A stretch of 64,000 bases of DNA from Paeniglutamicibacter quisquiliarum (GTDB lineage Bacteria; Actinomycetota; Actinomycetes; Actinomycetales; Micrococcaceae): NCBI RefSeq assembly GCF_019084045.1, contig NZ_JAHRED010000005.1:62001-126000 (forward strand). Reading direction: 5' to 3'. Below are positions 53,172 through 61,949 of the stretch, one piece after another. The notes below the pieces were generated by a model. That model made no database searches and was not told where the DNA came from. It was given only the letters and a program-made list of their open reading frames with translations. Each line of letters opens with the position of its first letter. Within the stretch, counting starts at the first letter, position 1. Made by a program: the position numbers and the translations under genes.

Positions 53172-54344
53172 GTGCCAGCAGCGCATGAAGGAGCAGGGCC
53201 GGGGCACGGCCGGCACACCGACGTGGACCGGGGAACGCGCCCGGGGACGGACGGCGCCGACCACCGGCCGCTGACGCACCGCTGGCCGGAGGGCGATCCG
53301 CACGGTGCCGGGCTGCGCGGCAAGCGCGCGTGGGCAGGCTGGATCGCCATGGGGCTCATCGCGGTTTCCACCCTTTTGCCCACCCACTTCGTGGTCGAGT
53401 CCGCGGGCCCGACCCTGAACACCATTGGCAGCGTCGAGGGCACCCGGCTGCTGGAAATCAGCGGGGCCAAGACCTACCCCACCTCCGGGGAACTCGACAT
53501 GACCACGGTCTACGTCCAGGGCGGCGGCCAGCAACGGCTGCCCTTCTTCAGTGTGCTCTGGGGCTGGATCAACCCCGACGAGGACGTGGTCCCCGAGGAG
53601 ATGGTGCTGCCGCGCGGCACCACCACGACGGAACAAAGCGAACAAAACACCCTGATGATGGATGACTCCCAGCAACTCTCCACCGCCGCGGCGCTGCACG
53701 AGCTGGACATTCCCTTCACCAGCCACCTGGGCGTGGTCGGGTTCGCCACCGAACGGAATTCCGGCGTGCTGAAGATCTCCGACCGGCTCGAGACGATCAA
53801 CGGGCGCAAGATCACCGACCTTGAATCGCTGAAGAAGCAGCTCGATGAGGCGGGGGAGGCGCCCAGCAAGCTCGGGATCACCCGCGGCGGGAAGTCGCAG
53901 ACCGTCACCGTGAGCACCGAGGCGGGACCCCAGGGGCAGCGCCAGCTGGGGATCCTGCTCTCGGGCAGCTTCGACTTCCCCATCGAGGCGAAGTTCGGGC
54001 TGGAAAACGTCGGGGGCCCCAGCGCCGGGATGATGTTCGCCCTGGCGATCGTCGACCAGCTCACCGAGGGGGAAATGACCGGCGGCAGGCACTTCGCCGG
54101 AACCGGAGCCATCACCGCCGAGGGAAAAGTCGAACCCATCGGCGGCATCGCCCAGAAACTCGTCGGCGCCAAGGACCATGGGGCCAAGTACTTCCTGGCC
54201 CCGGCCGGGAACTGCGACGACATCGCGGGCCGGATCCCCGACGGGCTCGATGTCATCAAGGTGGCCACGCTTTCCGAGGCCCGGGCCGCGGTCGAGGGGA
54301 TCGGCGCGGGCCAGGACCCCGCCGCCTTCCCGGCCTGCGGCTAG
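53172..54344 (+). CDS. Membrane-anchored PDZ/Lon-like (S16) serine protease
   Basis: The product is 390 residues. A single membrane anchor spans ~56-78 (AGWIAMGLIAVSTLLPTHFVV), so the rest should be extracellular. A PDZ domain lies at ~180-265 (LGVVGFATERNSGVLKISDR, LKKQLDEAGEAPS), followed by a Lon-type S16 domain with the catalytic Ser in ENVGGPSAGMMFALAI (~281) and the Lys in GGIAQKLVGAKDHGAKYF (~330). This is the YlbL/Rv3194c arrangement. The GTG at 53172 follows AGAGGAAC. UPF0182 follows downstream, as in mycobacteria. Substrates are unknown. Confidence 0.88.
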   Translation: MPAAHEGAGPGHGRHTDVDRGTRPGTDGADHRPLTHRWPEGDPHGAGLRGKRAWAGWIAMGLIAVSTLLPTHFVVESAGPTLNTIGSVEGTRLLEISGAKTYPTSGELDMTTVYVQGGGQQRLPFFSVLWGWINPDEDVVPEEMVLPRGTTTTEQSEQNTLMMDDSQQLSTAAALHELDIPFTSHLGVVGFATERNSGVLKISDRLETINGRKITDLESLKKQLDEAGEAPSKLGITRGGKSQTVTVSTEAGPQGQRQLGILLSGSFDFPIEAKFGLENVGGPSAGMMFALAIVDQLTEGEMTGGRHFAGTGAITAEGKVEPIGGIAQKLVGAKDHGAKYFLAPAGNCDDIAGRIPDGLDVIKVATLSEARAAVEGIGAGQDPAAFPACG

Positions 54345-54542
54345 CCTGACCGCACGCTGAACGGGTGCCGGTTCGGGGCCGCGGGCCCGGCACCCTCCGG
54401 CACGGGTCACAATCGCCTCACATTTCCGCGACATCATCCTTTGGGGTGCTTCCCCGGGCGCCGCGGCAAGGCAGAATAGGGAACAAAGACACAATCCAGG
54501 CGCGTTTCCCGCGCGTCGAACGTTCCAACTGTGAGGTAAAAA

Positions 54543-57500
54543 TTGAGTTTTGGCACAGGCAGCCCCTTTGAAGGCCCCCCGCGGGGCCCCGAAGGCCGTC
54601 CCGACCCGCAGCGGCCCCAGCGACGTCCGTCCCCGCTGATGCCCACGATCATCGTGATCGGCATCCTCGTTGCCGCTTTCGTGTTCGTCTCCAGCGTCTA
54701 CGCCGACGTGCTCTGGTACAACCAGCTCGGCTTCGAGCGCGTGTTCTGGACCGAGTACCTGTCCAAGGCTGCGATCTTCGTGGTGGCATTCCTGCTCATG
54801 GCCTTCGCGACCTGGATCTCGCTGCGCCTGGCGTACCGCTCGCGTCCGGTCTACGCCCCGGACGGACAGCGCCAGGATGCGATGTCCAAGTACCAGTCGC
54901 AGCTTGAGCCCATGCGCCGCCTGCTGATGATCGGGATCCCGGTCGTCATCGGCGTCTTCGCGGCCACCGCCGTGACCTCGCAGTGGAAAGAGGTGCTGCT
55001 GTTCTTCAACCAGGTCAATTTCAATGAGACCGACCCGCAGTTCGGCCTGGACCTGTCCTTCTACATGTTCTCGCTGCCATTCATCGGCCTGCTCACCGGG
55101 TACCTGATCTCGGTCGTGCTCATTGCCGGGATCGCCGGCCTGCTCACCCACTACCTCTATGGCGGAATCCGCATCGAGGAGCGCGGCGGCGTTGTCATCG
55201 GCAAGCCGGCCCGCATCCACATTGCCGTCTTCGCGGTCGGCTTCCTGCTGCTGCAGGCAGTGAACTTCTGGGTCGACCGCTACTCCACGCTGCTCTCGCA
55301 AAACGGCCGCGTGGCCGGCGCCCTGTACACCGACGTGCACGCGGTGATCCCGACCAAGACCATCCTGGCCATCGCCGCGGTGCTGGTCGCGGTGACCTTC
55401 ATCGTCGCGGCCATCATGGGCCGCTGGCGCCTGCCGATCATCGGCACCGCGATGCTGCTGGTGACGGTCATCGTCGCCGGGGGCATCTACCCGTTCATCG
55501 TGCAGCAGTACCAGGTCATCCCGTCGGAAAAGACGCTGGAACGCGAGTTCATCCAGAAGAACATCGACATGACGCGCAAGGCCTACGGCCTGGACTCGGT
55601 CGAGGAGACGGCGTATGACGTCCAGCTGAACCCGCAGAAGAACGCGTTGGCCAAGGACAGTGCCACCACCACGAACATCCGCCTGCTTGACCCGAACCTG
55701 GTCTCGGCCGCGTTCGACCAGCTGCAGCAGTTCCGCACCTATTACAAGTTCACCCCGACGCTGAACGTGGACAGGTACGAGATCGACGGCGTCACCGAGG
55801 ACACCGTCATCGGCGTGCGCGAGGTGAACGTGGACACCACCGATTCCTGGGTCAACCAGCACATCACCTACACCCACGGCTACGGCCTGGTCGCCGCCTT
55901 CGGCAACCGCGTGGCGGCCGGCGGGCGCCCCGACTTCATGCTCAGTGGCATCCCGACCCAGGGCGTGCTGGCCAGCGACGAGACCTACCAGCCGCGCATC
56001 TACTTCGGCGAAATGTCCCCGGACTACTCCATCGTCGGCGGGCCCGAGGGCTGGGAGCCGCGCGAGCTTGACCGCCCGGCCTCCGGCTCGGGCAGCCAGG
56101 ACACCCGCAACACCTTCGACGGCGACGGCGGACCCTCCGTCGGCAACTTCTTCAACCGCCTGGTGTACTCGCTGAAGTTCGCCTCGACGGACCTCCTGCT
56201 CTCCGACGCAATCAACTCCGAGTCGCAGATCCTCTACGACCGCAACCCGAAACAGCGCGTGGAGAAGGTTGCCCCGTACCTGACGGTGGACTCGAACGCC
56301 TACCCGGCGATCGTTGACGGGCGCGTGCAGTGGATCGTCGATGCCTACACCACCTCGAACAACTACCCGTACTCCAAGCAGCAGGCGCTGGCCTCCGCGG
56401 TCACCGACTCGCTGACCGGCGGCACCCGCGCCGTCACGCAGACCGGGCAGATCAACTACATCCGCAACTCGGTCAAGGCGACGGTTGACGCCTACGACGG
56501 TTCCGTCACGCTCTACGCATGGGAGCCGGAAGAGCCGCTGCTGCAGGCCTGGCAGAAGGTGTTCCCGACGAACATCAAGTCCTACAAGGACATGTCCGCG
56601 GAGCTGATGAGCCACGTGCGCTACCCGGAGGACCTGTTCAAGGTGCAGCGCGAGCTGCTTTCCACGTACCATGTGACCGATCCCGGCGGATACTACGACG
56701 CCAACGATGCGTGGTCGGTTCCCTCCGACCCGACGCAGTCCAACGCGAGCATCAAGCAGCCCCCGTACTACCTGTCGCTGAAGATGCCGAAGCAGGAGAA
56801 GGAAGCCTTCTCGCTGACCTCGACATTCATCCCGCAGACCGCCGCAGGCGGCCAGCAGCGCAACGTGCTCTTCGGCTTCCTGGCAGCGGAGGCCGATGCA
56901 GGCACCGAGGCCGGCGTGAAGGCCGAGGGCTACGGCAAGCTGCGCCTGCTTGCCATCCCGCGCGAGCTCTCCGTGCCCGGCCCCGGCCAGGCACAGCAGA
57001 ACTTCGACTCCAACGCGACCGTGTCGCAGGCGCTGAACCTGCTGCGCCAGGGTGCCTCGGAGGTCAAGAACGGCAACCTGCTCTCGCTGCCGGTTGGCGG
57101 CGGCATCCTCTACGTCCAGCCGGTCTATGTGCAGTCCTCGGGCCAGACGTCCTACCCGACCCTGCGCAAGGTGCTGGTTGCCTTTGGCGACAGGGTCGGC
57201 TTCGCCGACACGTTGGCCGAAGCGCTGGACCAGGTGTTCCAGGGAACCTCGGGTGCAGTCACCAGCGAGAACGGCGAAGGGGGCGAAGCCGAGGAGCCAG
57301 GAACCCCGCCTGCGACCCAGACGGCCGAGCAGCAGCTCAGCGCCGCCCTCAGTGACGCCAATGCGGCCATCACCGCCGGCCAGGCAGCACTGGCCGAGGG
57401 CGACTTCGCCAAGTACGGCGAGGAGCAGGCCAAGCTGCAGGATGCGCTTGAGCGCGCAACCGAGGCCCAGGATGCACTGACGGGTGCCGCTGCACCCACC

Positions 57501-57563
57501 GATGCGCCAGCTCCATCGGCGCCCGCCTCCGAGGCCCCGGCCACGGAGACCCCAGCGCCGTAA
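54543..57563 (+). CDS. UPF0182 integral membrane protein
   Basis: This 1006-residue protein has about seven membrane helices in the first third (from ~residue 32, PTIIVIGILVAAFVFVSSVY, to ~330) and then a large extracytoplasmic domain (INYIRNSVKATVDAYDGSV, YHVTDPGGYYDANDAWSVP). The last ~100 residues are Ala/Glu/Pro-rich, ending in coiled-coil-like AEQQLSAALSDANAAITAGQ. The family is conserved across actinobacteria with no assigned function; a cell-envelope role is inferred. The TTG start follows GAGGTAAA with correct spacing. It lies downstream of the PDZ protease. Confidence 0.9.
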   Translation: MSFGTGSPFEGPPRGPEGRPDPQRPQRRPSPLMPTIIVIGILVAAFVFVSSVYADVLWYNQLGFERVFWTEYLSKAAIFVVAFLLMAFATWISLRLAYRSRPVYAPDGQRQDAMSKYQSQLEPMRRLLMIGIPVVIGVFAATAVTSQWKEVLLFFNQVNFNETDPQFGLDLSFYMFSLPFIGLLTGYLISVVLIAGIAGLLTHYLYGGIRIEERGGVVIGKPARIHIAVFAVGFLLLQAVNFWVDRYSTLLSQNGRVAGALYTDVHAVIPTKTILAIAAVLVAVTFIVAAIMGRWRLPIIGTAMLLVTVIVAGGIYPFIVQQYQVIPSEKTLEREFIQKNIDMTRKAYGLDSVEETAYDVQLNPQKNALAKDSATTTNIRLLDPNLVSAAFDQLQQFRTYYKFTPTLNVDRYEIDGVTEDTVIGVREVNVDTTDSWVNQHITYTHGYGLVAAFGNRVAAGGRPDFMLSGIPTQGVLASDETYQPRIYFGEMSPDYSIVGGPEGWEPRELDRPASGSGSQDTRNTFDGDGGPSVGNFFNRLVYSLKFASTDLLLSDAINSESQILYDRNPKQRVEKVAPYLTVDSNAYPAIVDGRVQWIVDAYTTSNNYPYSKQQALASAVTDSLTGGTRAVTQTGQINYIRNSVKATVDAYDGSVTLYAWEPEEPLLQAWQKVFPTNIKSYKDMSAELMSHVRYPEDLFKVQRELLSTYHVTDPGGYYDANDAWSVPSDPTQSNASIKQPPYYLSLKMPKQEKEAFSLTSTFIPQTAAGGQQRNVLFGFLAAEADAGTEAGVKAEGYGKLRLLAIPRELSVPGPGQAQQNFDSNATVSQALNLLRQGASEVKNGNLLSLPVGGGILYVQPVYVQSSGQTSYPTLRKVLVAFGDRVGFADTLAEALDQVFQGTSGAVTSENGEGGEAEEPGTPPATQTAEQQLSAALSDANAAITAGQAALAEGDFAKYGEEQAKLQDALERATEAQDALTGAAAPTDAPAPSAPASEAPATETPAP

Positions 57564-57679
57564 GGCAAAGGGAGTTCCCAGGGGGATCAACCCGGTGTCG
57601 CACTGCCACGCATGTGAGCAGGGCGACACCACCAGGATTTGCTAACTGTTCACCCAATCGGCGATGATTGTTATATCGC

Positions 57680-57753
<74 letters not shown>

Positions 57754-57759
57754 CGAATG

Positions 57760-57802
57760 AAGGACCCCGACCAGGGAAACCAGGTCGGGGTCCTTCCCTT
57801 TT
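57760..57802 (+). terminator. Terminator of initiator tRNA copy 1
   Basis: A 13-bp stem (aaggaccccgacc and complement) is followed by cccTTTTg. Confidence 0.8.
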
Positions 57803-57977
57803 GCCCGGTCGACATCGCCGGCGGCAGGTAATTTCACCGAAACCGTCAGGCCATGCAGAAAACGATCAAAGTGTCGCTGGAGACGGGTCGAACGCACTGC
57901 CCGGAAAGCGAACCATCGACGAAAACGATGCCCGATTAGGCACGACGGGAACACGCTGGTACTGTTGTATCTACCGA

Positions 57978-58051
<74 letters not shown>

Positions 58052-58056
58052 CAAAG

Positions 58057-58098
58057 AAATGTTCCGTGGTCCTGATTCAGGACCACGGAACATTTGTT
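58057..58098 (+). terminator. Terminator of initiator tRNA copy 2
   Basis: A perfect 19-bp stem (aaatgttccgtggtcctga and complement) is followed by GTTT. Confidence 0.85.
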
Positions 58099-58298
58099 TA
58101 AGGTCGGCGCCCGTACCAGCCTTCCAGAGGCTTCCCCAAAGGCCCCGGGACCACCTCGTGTGAGCACGCCAAAATCCGAGAAATGCCGGATGACGTAAGG
58201 TTTTACCTTCTCGTAGGGCTGAGGTCATAGACTTGCTTGGTAAGTGGTCAGCTCGCCGTAAGTCGAGCTTTGTCGAGTTCATGTGAGGTAAGGCCAAC

Positions 58299-60299
58299 AT
58301 GCCGGAGCAGCCAACGTCGAAAAACGGTGTGCCAGCGAAGAACACCGTCCCAGCCGACGTCACCGGTGATGCGACTGCCAAGACCCCTGGAACACCTCCG
58401 AACGCTTCCGCTAAGCCCGGTCCTCCCAGAACAAACCAAGTCACTCCGGCGGGCACGCAAGAAGAGTCGATTGGAAAGCCCTCAGGCAACAAGGGTTCCA
58501 CGCAGGCACCCGGAGTAGCTGGTACGGCCGAACCAGACGTGGCAATCCCGCCGAAGCCCACTGTCCTCACCTCCAACAAAACCAAGCCGACGGCTGGTGC
58601 GTCTGCAAAGCCGGTGGTTCCTGCGCCTGTCCCGGGCGTGGTCAAGGCGGGTTCGCCCGCCAAGCCCGTGGCTTCTGCGCCAATTCCGGGCCCAGTCAAG
58701 CCGAATTCGCCTGCCGAGCCGGTGGTCCCTGCGCGAGCCCCAGGCCCGGCCAAGCCGGTCGTTGCGGGACCTGTACCGGGTTCCGCCAAGGCGGGTTCGC
58801 CTGCCAAGCCGGTGGTTTCCGCGCCGGTGCCGGGCCCAGTCAAGACGAATTCACCTGCCCAGCCGGTCGCTATTGCGCCCACTCCGGGTCCCGCCAAGGC
58901 CGGTTCTTCCGCCAAGCCGGTGGTTCCTGCGCCCGCTCCGGGCGTGGTCAAAGCGGGTTCGCCTGCCAAACCGGCCGCTGGTGGACCTATTCCGGGTTCC
59001 GCCAAGGCGGGTTCGCCTGCCAAGCCGGTGGTTCCTGCGCCCGCTCCGGGCCAGGCTAAGACCAGTTCCCCGACCAATGCGGCGCCAGGCGCCAAGCCCG
59101 ATACCCCGACCGTCCGGCAACCGATTCCCACAGCGACAAATCGCTCGGGTGCCTCCACGCAGAAACCCGACGGCCGACCGGCACCGACAAAGCCCGAGAC
59201 AGCGAAAAAACCAGATGCCGCCACAAGCGCTGGGAAGAACGTCACCGGCAAGACTCCGGCAGCCGTCCAGCAATCCACCGCTTCCACCCCACACAAGTCC
59301 GATAAGGCTGATGCGTCCGTCAACACCGGGACCGGCCCTGCCGCGGCCTCCGGTGCAATTCCGGTTGCCGGGCCCGCGCGGGGCTTGCAGGACGATGGAA
59401 AGACATTGGTCGGCGCTCCTGCGAATGGCCAGGCGCCCGCAATCACTGCCACAAGTCGGAAGACGGCAGGTGCTCCCGCGAAGGCGGTTGACGAACCGAT
59501 AGCCAAGCCAGAAGCATCGATCCGCGAAGTGAACAGCGACACGGCGAAGCAAGCGGCCGAGGAAACATCGCCTGCCCATGCAGCTGGCACTTCCTCGACG
59601 CCCGAAAAACCCGAAGCCGTTCCCCTCACTGAATCGCCTGCCGACGTCAGGAAACCTGAAACAGCGGCTGTGACGCAGGAATCCAAGGAACCCGCCGCAC
59701 CGGGCGAACCCAAGGCGAACGAGCCAAATGCCGGGGATCCCGCGGTGAATCCAGCTGCGGGCACCGGGGGACGGGTCAACGCCGAGCCGGCCTCCAACGG
59801 TGATCGCCCGAAATCGGAGGCCGAGTTCAAGGCCCCGGTGGAACCTGCCGCGTCGACCGTACCCGTCGAAGCGTCTGGGGACCCGCATTCCCTTTCCGCC
59901 CAGAAAAATGCCGGAGCAACAGGTGGCATCTTCGTGGCGTTGACGATCGTTTCGTTCGTCCTGGAAGTTGCGCTGTTGGGCGCGCTGGGTATTTGGGCCA
60001 TGACAATGCTGCCCTTCAGCCCCGTCGTCTCAGTCATCATCGCCGTGCTGCCCGTATTCATCTTCTGGGCACTGTTCATGTCGCCAAAGGCAAACCTGCG
60101 CTTGTCCCAGCCGTATCATGCGGTCGTGGCCCACCTGCTATTTGCCGCCGGTTCCGGTCTGCTCGCCATCGCGGGGCAACCGGTGCTGGCAGTGTGCATG
60201 GGAGTTTTGACGGCAATCAGCCTGGCGCTGACCGTCGCGGTCCGGGGCCAGAACGTGGAAAGCCGCAAGAAGGCCACCGGACGTCGCTCAGCCCGCTGA
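58299..60299 (+). CDS. YrdB-family (DUF2568) membrane protein with long repetitive Pro/Ala-rich extension
   Basis: The product is 666 residues. Only residues ~545-650 form a recognisable domain: four hydrophobic helices with the DUF2568/YrdB pattern (LEVALLGALGIWAM, FIFWALFMSPKANLRL, YHAVVAHLLFAAGSGL). The preceding ~540 residues are Pro/Ala/Lys-rich, lack hydrophobic segments and contain nine tandem repeats at ~104-259. YrdB proteins are usually ~110-120 residues, so this one is greatly extended. The extension is probably cytoplasmic or wall-facing and disordered. Purine-rich GTGAGGTAAG precedes the ATG. The gene follows the initiator tRNAs and converges on the crcB operon. Confidence 0.7.
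   Translation: MPEQPTSKNGVPAKNTVPADVTGDATAKTPGTPPNASAKPGPPRTNQVTPAGTQEESIGKPSGNKGSTQAPGVAGTAEPDVAIPPKPTVLTSNKTKPTAGASAKPVVPAPVPGVVKAGSPAKPVASAPIPGPVKPNSPAEPVVPARAPGPAKPVVAGPVPGSAKAGSPAKPVVSAPVPGPVKTNSPAQPVAIAPTPGPAKAGSSAKPVVPAPAPGVVKAGSPAKPAAGGPIPGSAKAGSPAKPVVPAPAPGQAKTSSPTNAAPGAKPDTPTVRQPIPTATNRSGASTQKPDGRPAPTKPETAKKPDAATSAGKNVTGKTPAAVQQSTASTPHKSDKADASVNTGTGPAAASGAIPVAGPARGLQDDGKTLVGAPANGQAPAITATSRKTAGAPAKAVDEPIAKPEASIREVNSDTAKQAAEETSPAHAAGTSSTPEKPEAVPLTESPADVRKPETAAVTQESKEPAAPGEPKANEPNAGDPAVNPAAGTGGRVNAEPASNGDRPKSEAEFKAPVEPAASTVPVEASGDPHSLSAQKNAGATGGIFVALTIVSFVLEVALLGALGIWAMTMLPFSPVVSVIIAVLPVFIFWALFMSPKANLRLSQPYHAVVAHLLFAAGSGLLAIAGQPVLAVCMGVLTAISLALTVAVRGQNVESRKKATGRRSAR
58608..59075 (+). 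repeat. Nine tandem 54-bp (18-codon) repeats inside the YrdB-like gene
   Basis: Eight full 18-residue units plus one 12-residue unit fill exactly 156 codons. The consensus is K-P-V-V-x-A-P-x-P-G-x-x-K-x-x-S-P-A. Units differ by substitutions, so the array is old or under drift, while the frame is kept throughout. Confidence 0.9.
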
Positions 60300-60345
60300 T
60301 AGGAGGCTTCCCGGACAGGAACGCCCGGGATCTCTCCCCGGGTGC

Positions 60346-60786
60346 TCAGGGCAGCAGCACAGCCACGAGTCCACCGAGGAAGCCTGCGGCCAGCCCTGCG
60401 CCGAGCGTCACGGCGAGGTAGTTGCCGGCCATGGCACGGGCTCCCGAGCGCCACAACGACACCACAGCCACCACGAAGGTGCTCATCGTGCTCAGTCCGC
60501 CGCCGATGCCCAAAATCAAGGCGATCACCAGCAGGCCCGGGATCCCGGCGAGGGAATCGGCTGCCCAGCCGATTCCGTGGCCCCCGGCCCAGGCCGCCGC
60601 GGCGCCAACCAGGAAACACGCCGCGGTGTTCGCGGCCAGGATGCCCAACGGGAAGACCCGGGCGCCCGATTGCGCACGACGATGTTGCCCCGCGGAGATG
60701 CGGATGTCTAGCAGATAGCGTCCCAGGGCGCCCAGGGACCCTGCCAGCGCAATGACCATGAACCCGCCGAGCCCCAGCTGGCTCAT
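60346..60786 (-). CDS. crcB: Fluoride channel subunit CrcB/FluC, copy 1
   Basis: This 146-residue protein has four membrane helices: an N-terminal LAGSLGALGRYLLDI, ILAANTAACFLVG with the channel Asn, and GGGLSTMSTFVVAVV with the helix-break and Thr/Ser-Phe box. Fluc proteins export fluoride as dual-topology dimers. Here a second crcB lies immediately upstream with a four-base ATGA overlap, so a heterodimer is likely. It has no ribosome-binding site of its own beyond the coupling. Confidence 0.9.
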   Translation of the reverse strand: MSQLGLGGFMVIALAGSLGALGRYLLDIRISAGQHRRAQSGARVFPLGILAANTAACFLVGAAAAWAGGHGIGWAADSLAGIPGLLVIALILGIGGGLSTMSTFVVAVVSLWRSGARAMAGNYLAVTLGAGLAAGFLGGLVAVLLP

Positions 60787-61259
60787 GGGGTCTCTCCTGC
60801 GTCAGGATCCCCGGCGCGGGGAAGGTCCTGGCCGGAGGATTTCGGATCCTTGCTGCCGGCCAGGGCACGCTCCACCCAAGACATCGAAGCCCAGGCGGCC
60901 ACCGCGCAAATCAGTAGCGAAAGCAGCAGATTCAACAGGGCCTCGGCCGGGGTCGTACCCAGTGCAAAGAGGATCAGCGCCGAAAAGGTGGTGAAGGCAC
61001 CGAGGAACCCGGTGCCGATTCCCGCGCGCAGCCAGCTTGGGCCGCGGTGGGTGATCTGCCAGTAGCTGGTCAAGGCCGCCAAGGCTGCAGTGCCGGTGAC
61101 GTTGATGGCCAAGGTAGTGGCGGGGAACCCCGGGGCGTCGGGGAACCAGAGACCGAGTCCCACGCGCAGCGCGGCGCCGCAGAAACCGCCCGCAGCCACG
61201 GCCGCCAGGTTTCGGCCGGTGACACGCGGCGGCGCGCCGCGGGATGCGGTGTTGCCCAT
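60783..61259 (-). CDS. crcB: Fluoride channel subunit CrcB/FluC, copy 2
   Basis: The product is 158 residues with four helices; it carries AAGGFCGAALRVGLG, LAINVTGTAALAAL and TGFLGAFTTFSALILFAL. The last ~25 residues are hydrophilic. Paired Gram-positive Fluc genes encode the two halves of one channel. Its ATG at 61259 is preferred over an in-frame TTG at 61286. It is the first gene of the two-gene operon. No fluoride riboswitch core was recognised upstream. Confidence 0.88.
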   Translation of the reverse strand: MGNTASRGAPPRVTGRNLAAVAAGGFCGAALRVGLGLWFPDAPGFPATTLAINVTGTAALAALTSYWQITHRGPSWLRAGIGTGFLGAFTTFSALILFALGTTPAEALLNLLLSLLICAVAAWASMSWVERALAGSKDPKSSGQDLPRAGDPDAGETP

Positions 61260-61307
61260 TCCAGGTGGCCCGTTGGGTGCGCCCAAGTCAGCTTGCCGTT
61301 TTCGGGG

Positions 61308-61949
61308 CTATGCGACCCGGGGCGCGGGAAGCACCCAGAGCATCGTGGCGTCGATGATGCCCAACTCCGGATGGGGCAGGGGGATGGTGCTGCCGGGGGA
61401 GATGCCCAGGTCCGTGCACCGGCGAAGCAGTGCCGGGTCTTCGTCGCTGATCCGGGACACGATTGCCCGGTTGGGGGAGCCTGCTGCCATGAAGCGGTCG
61501 AGGCGGATCGCCGGGGGCATGGCCAGTGTGCCGTCCGGGCCCGGGATCGGGTCGCCGTGCGGATCCGTGGCGGGGTGCCCCAAGCGCGCGGCCAGGGCCT
61601 CGATGAAGCGGGCCGAGACGGTGTGCTCCAGGAGTTCTGCCTCCTCGTGCACCTCGTCCCAGCCGTAGCCGAGCTCTTTGAGCAGGAACGTTTCGATCAG
61701 GCGGTGGCGGCGCACCACGTTCAGCGCCGCCAGCCGCCCGGCCGGGGTGAAGGTGATGGCCCCGTAGCGCGGGTGGACCAGCAGGTCCTTGCCGGCCAGC
61801 TTGGACACCATGGCGGTGGCCGAGGCCGGGGCAACGCCCAGCTGTGCGGCGATGTTGCCGGTGGTGACAGGGTCGTCTTCCCACTCGGTCAGCGCGTAGA
61901 GCGCCTTGAGGTAGTTTTCCTCGCTGGGGGTCAACGCTGCGCGGGCCAT
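61308..61949 (-). CDS. MntR-type metal-dependent regulator (DtxR family)
   Basis: The product is 213 residues. The N-terminal winged helix (NYLKALYALTEWEDDPVTTG, GVAPASATAMVSKLAGKDLL) is followed by a metal-binding/dimerisation domain, HRLIETFLLKELGYGWDEVH...EEAELLEH. The residue matching DtxR Cys102 is Glu105, while His101, Glu108 and His109 are kept; this Glu form is typical of manganese-responsive MntR rather than iron-responsive IdeR. A short FeoA/SH3-like C-terminal part follows. It overlaps hisN by one base (TGATG) and is thus translated with it. Target genes are not in the window. Confidence 0.88.
   Translation of the reverse strand: MARAALTPSEENYLKALYALTEWEDDPVTTGNIAAQLGVAPASATAMVSKLAGKDLLVHPRYGAITFTPAGRLAALNVVRRHRLIETFLLKELGYGWDEVHEEAELLEHTVSARFIEALAARLGHPATDPHGDPIPGPDGTLAMPPAIRLDRFMAAGSPNRAIVSRISDEDPALLRRCTDLGISPGSTIPLPHPELGIIDATMLWVLPAPRVA

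Noticed and set aside
53010-57632. Very long minus-strand open frame (1540 codons) over the PDZ protease and UPF0182 genes
   Set aside because: It is antisense to two clear protein families. Its His/Arg/Gly/Asp-rich, low-complexity translation is what high-GC antisense frames produce.
58608-59075. Tandem repeats considered as a CRISPR array
   Set aside because: The units are 54 nt, in frame, coding and imperfect, without unique spacers or cas genes.
60783-61307. Fluoride riboswitch before the crcB pair
   Set aside because: The short gap to the MntR gene shows no recognisable fluoride-riboswitch core.
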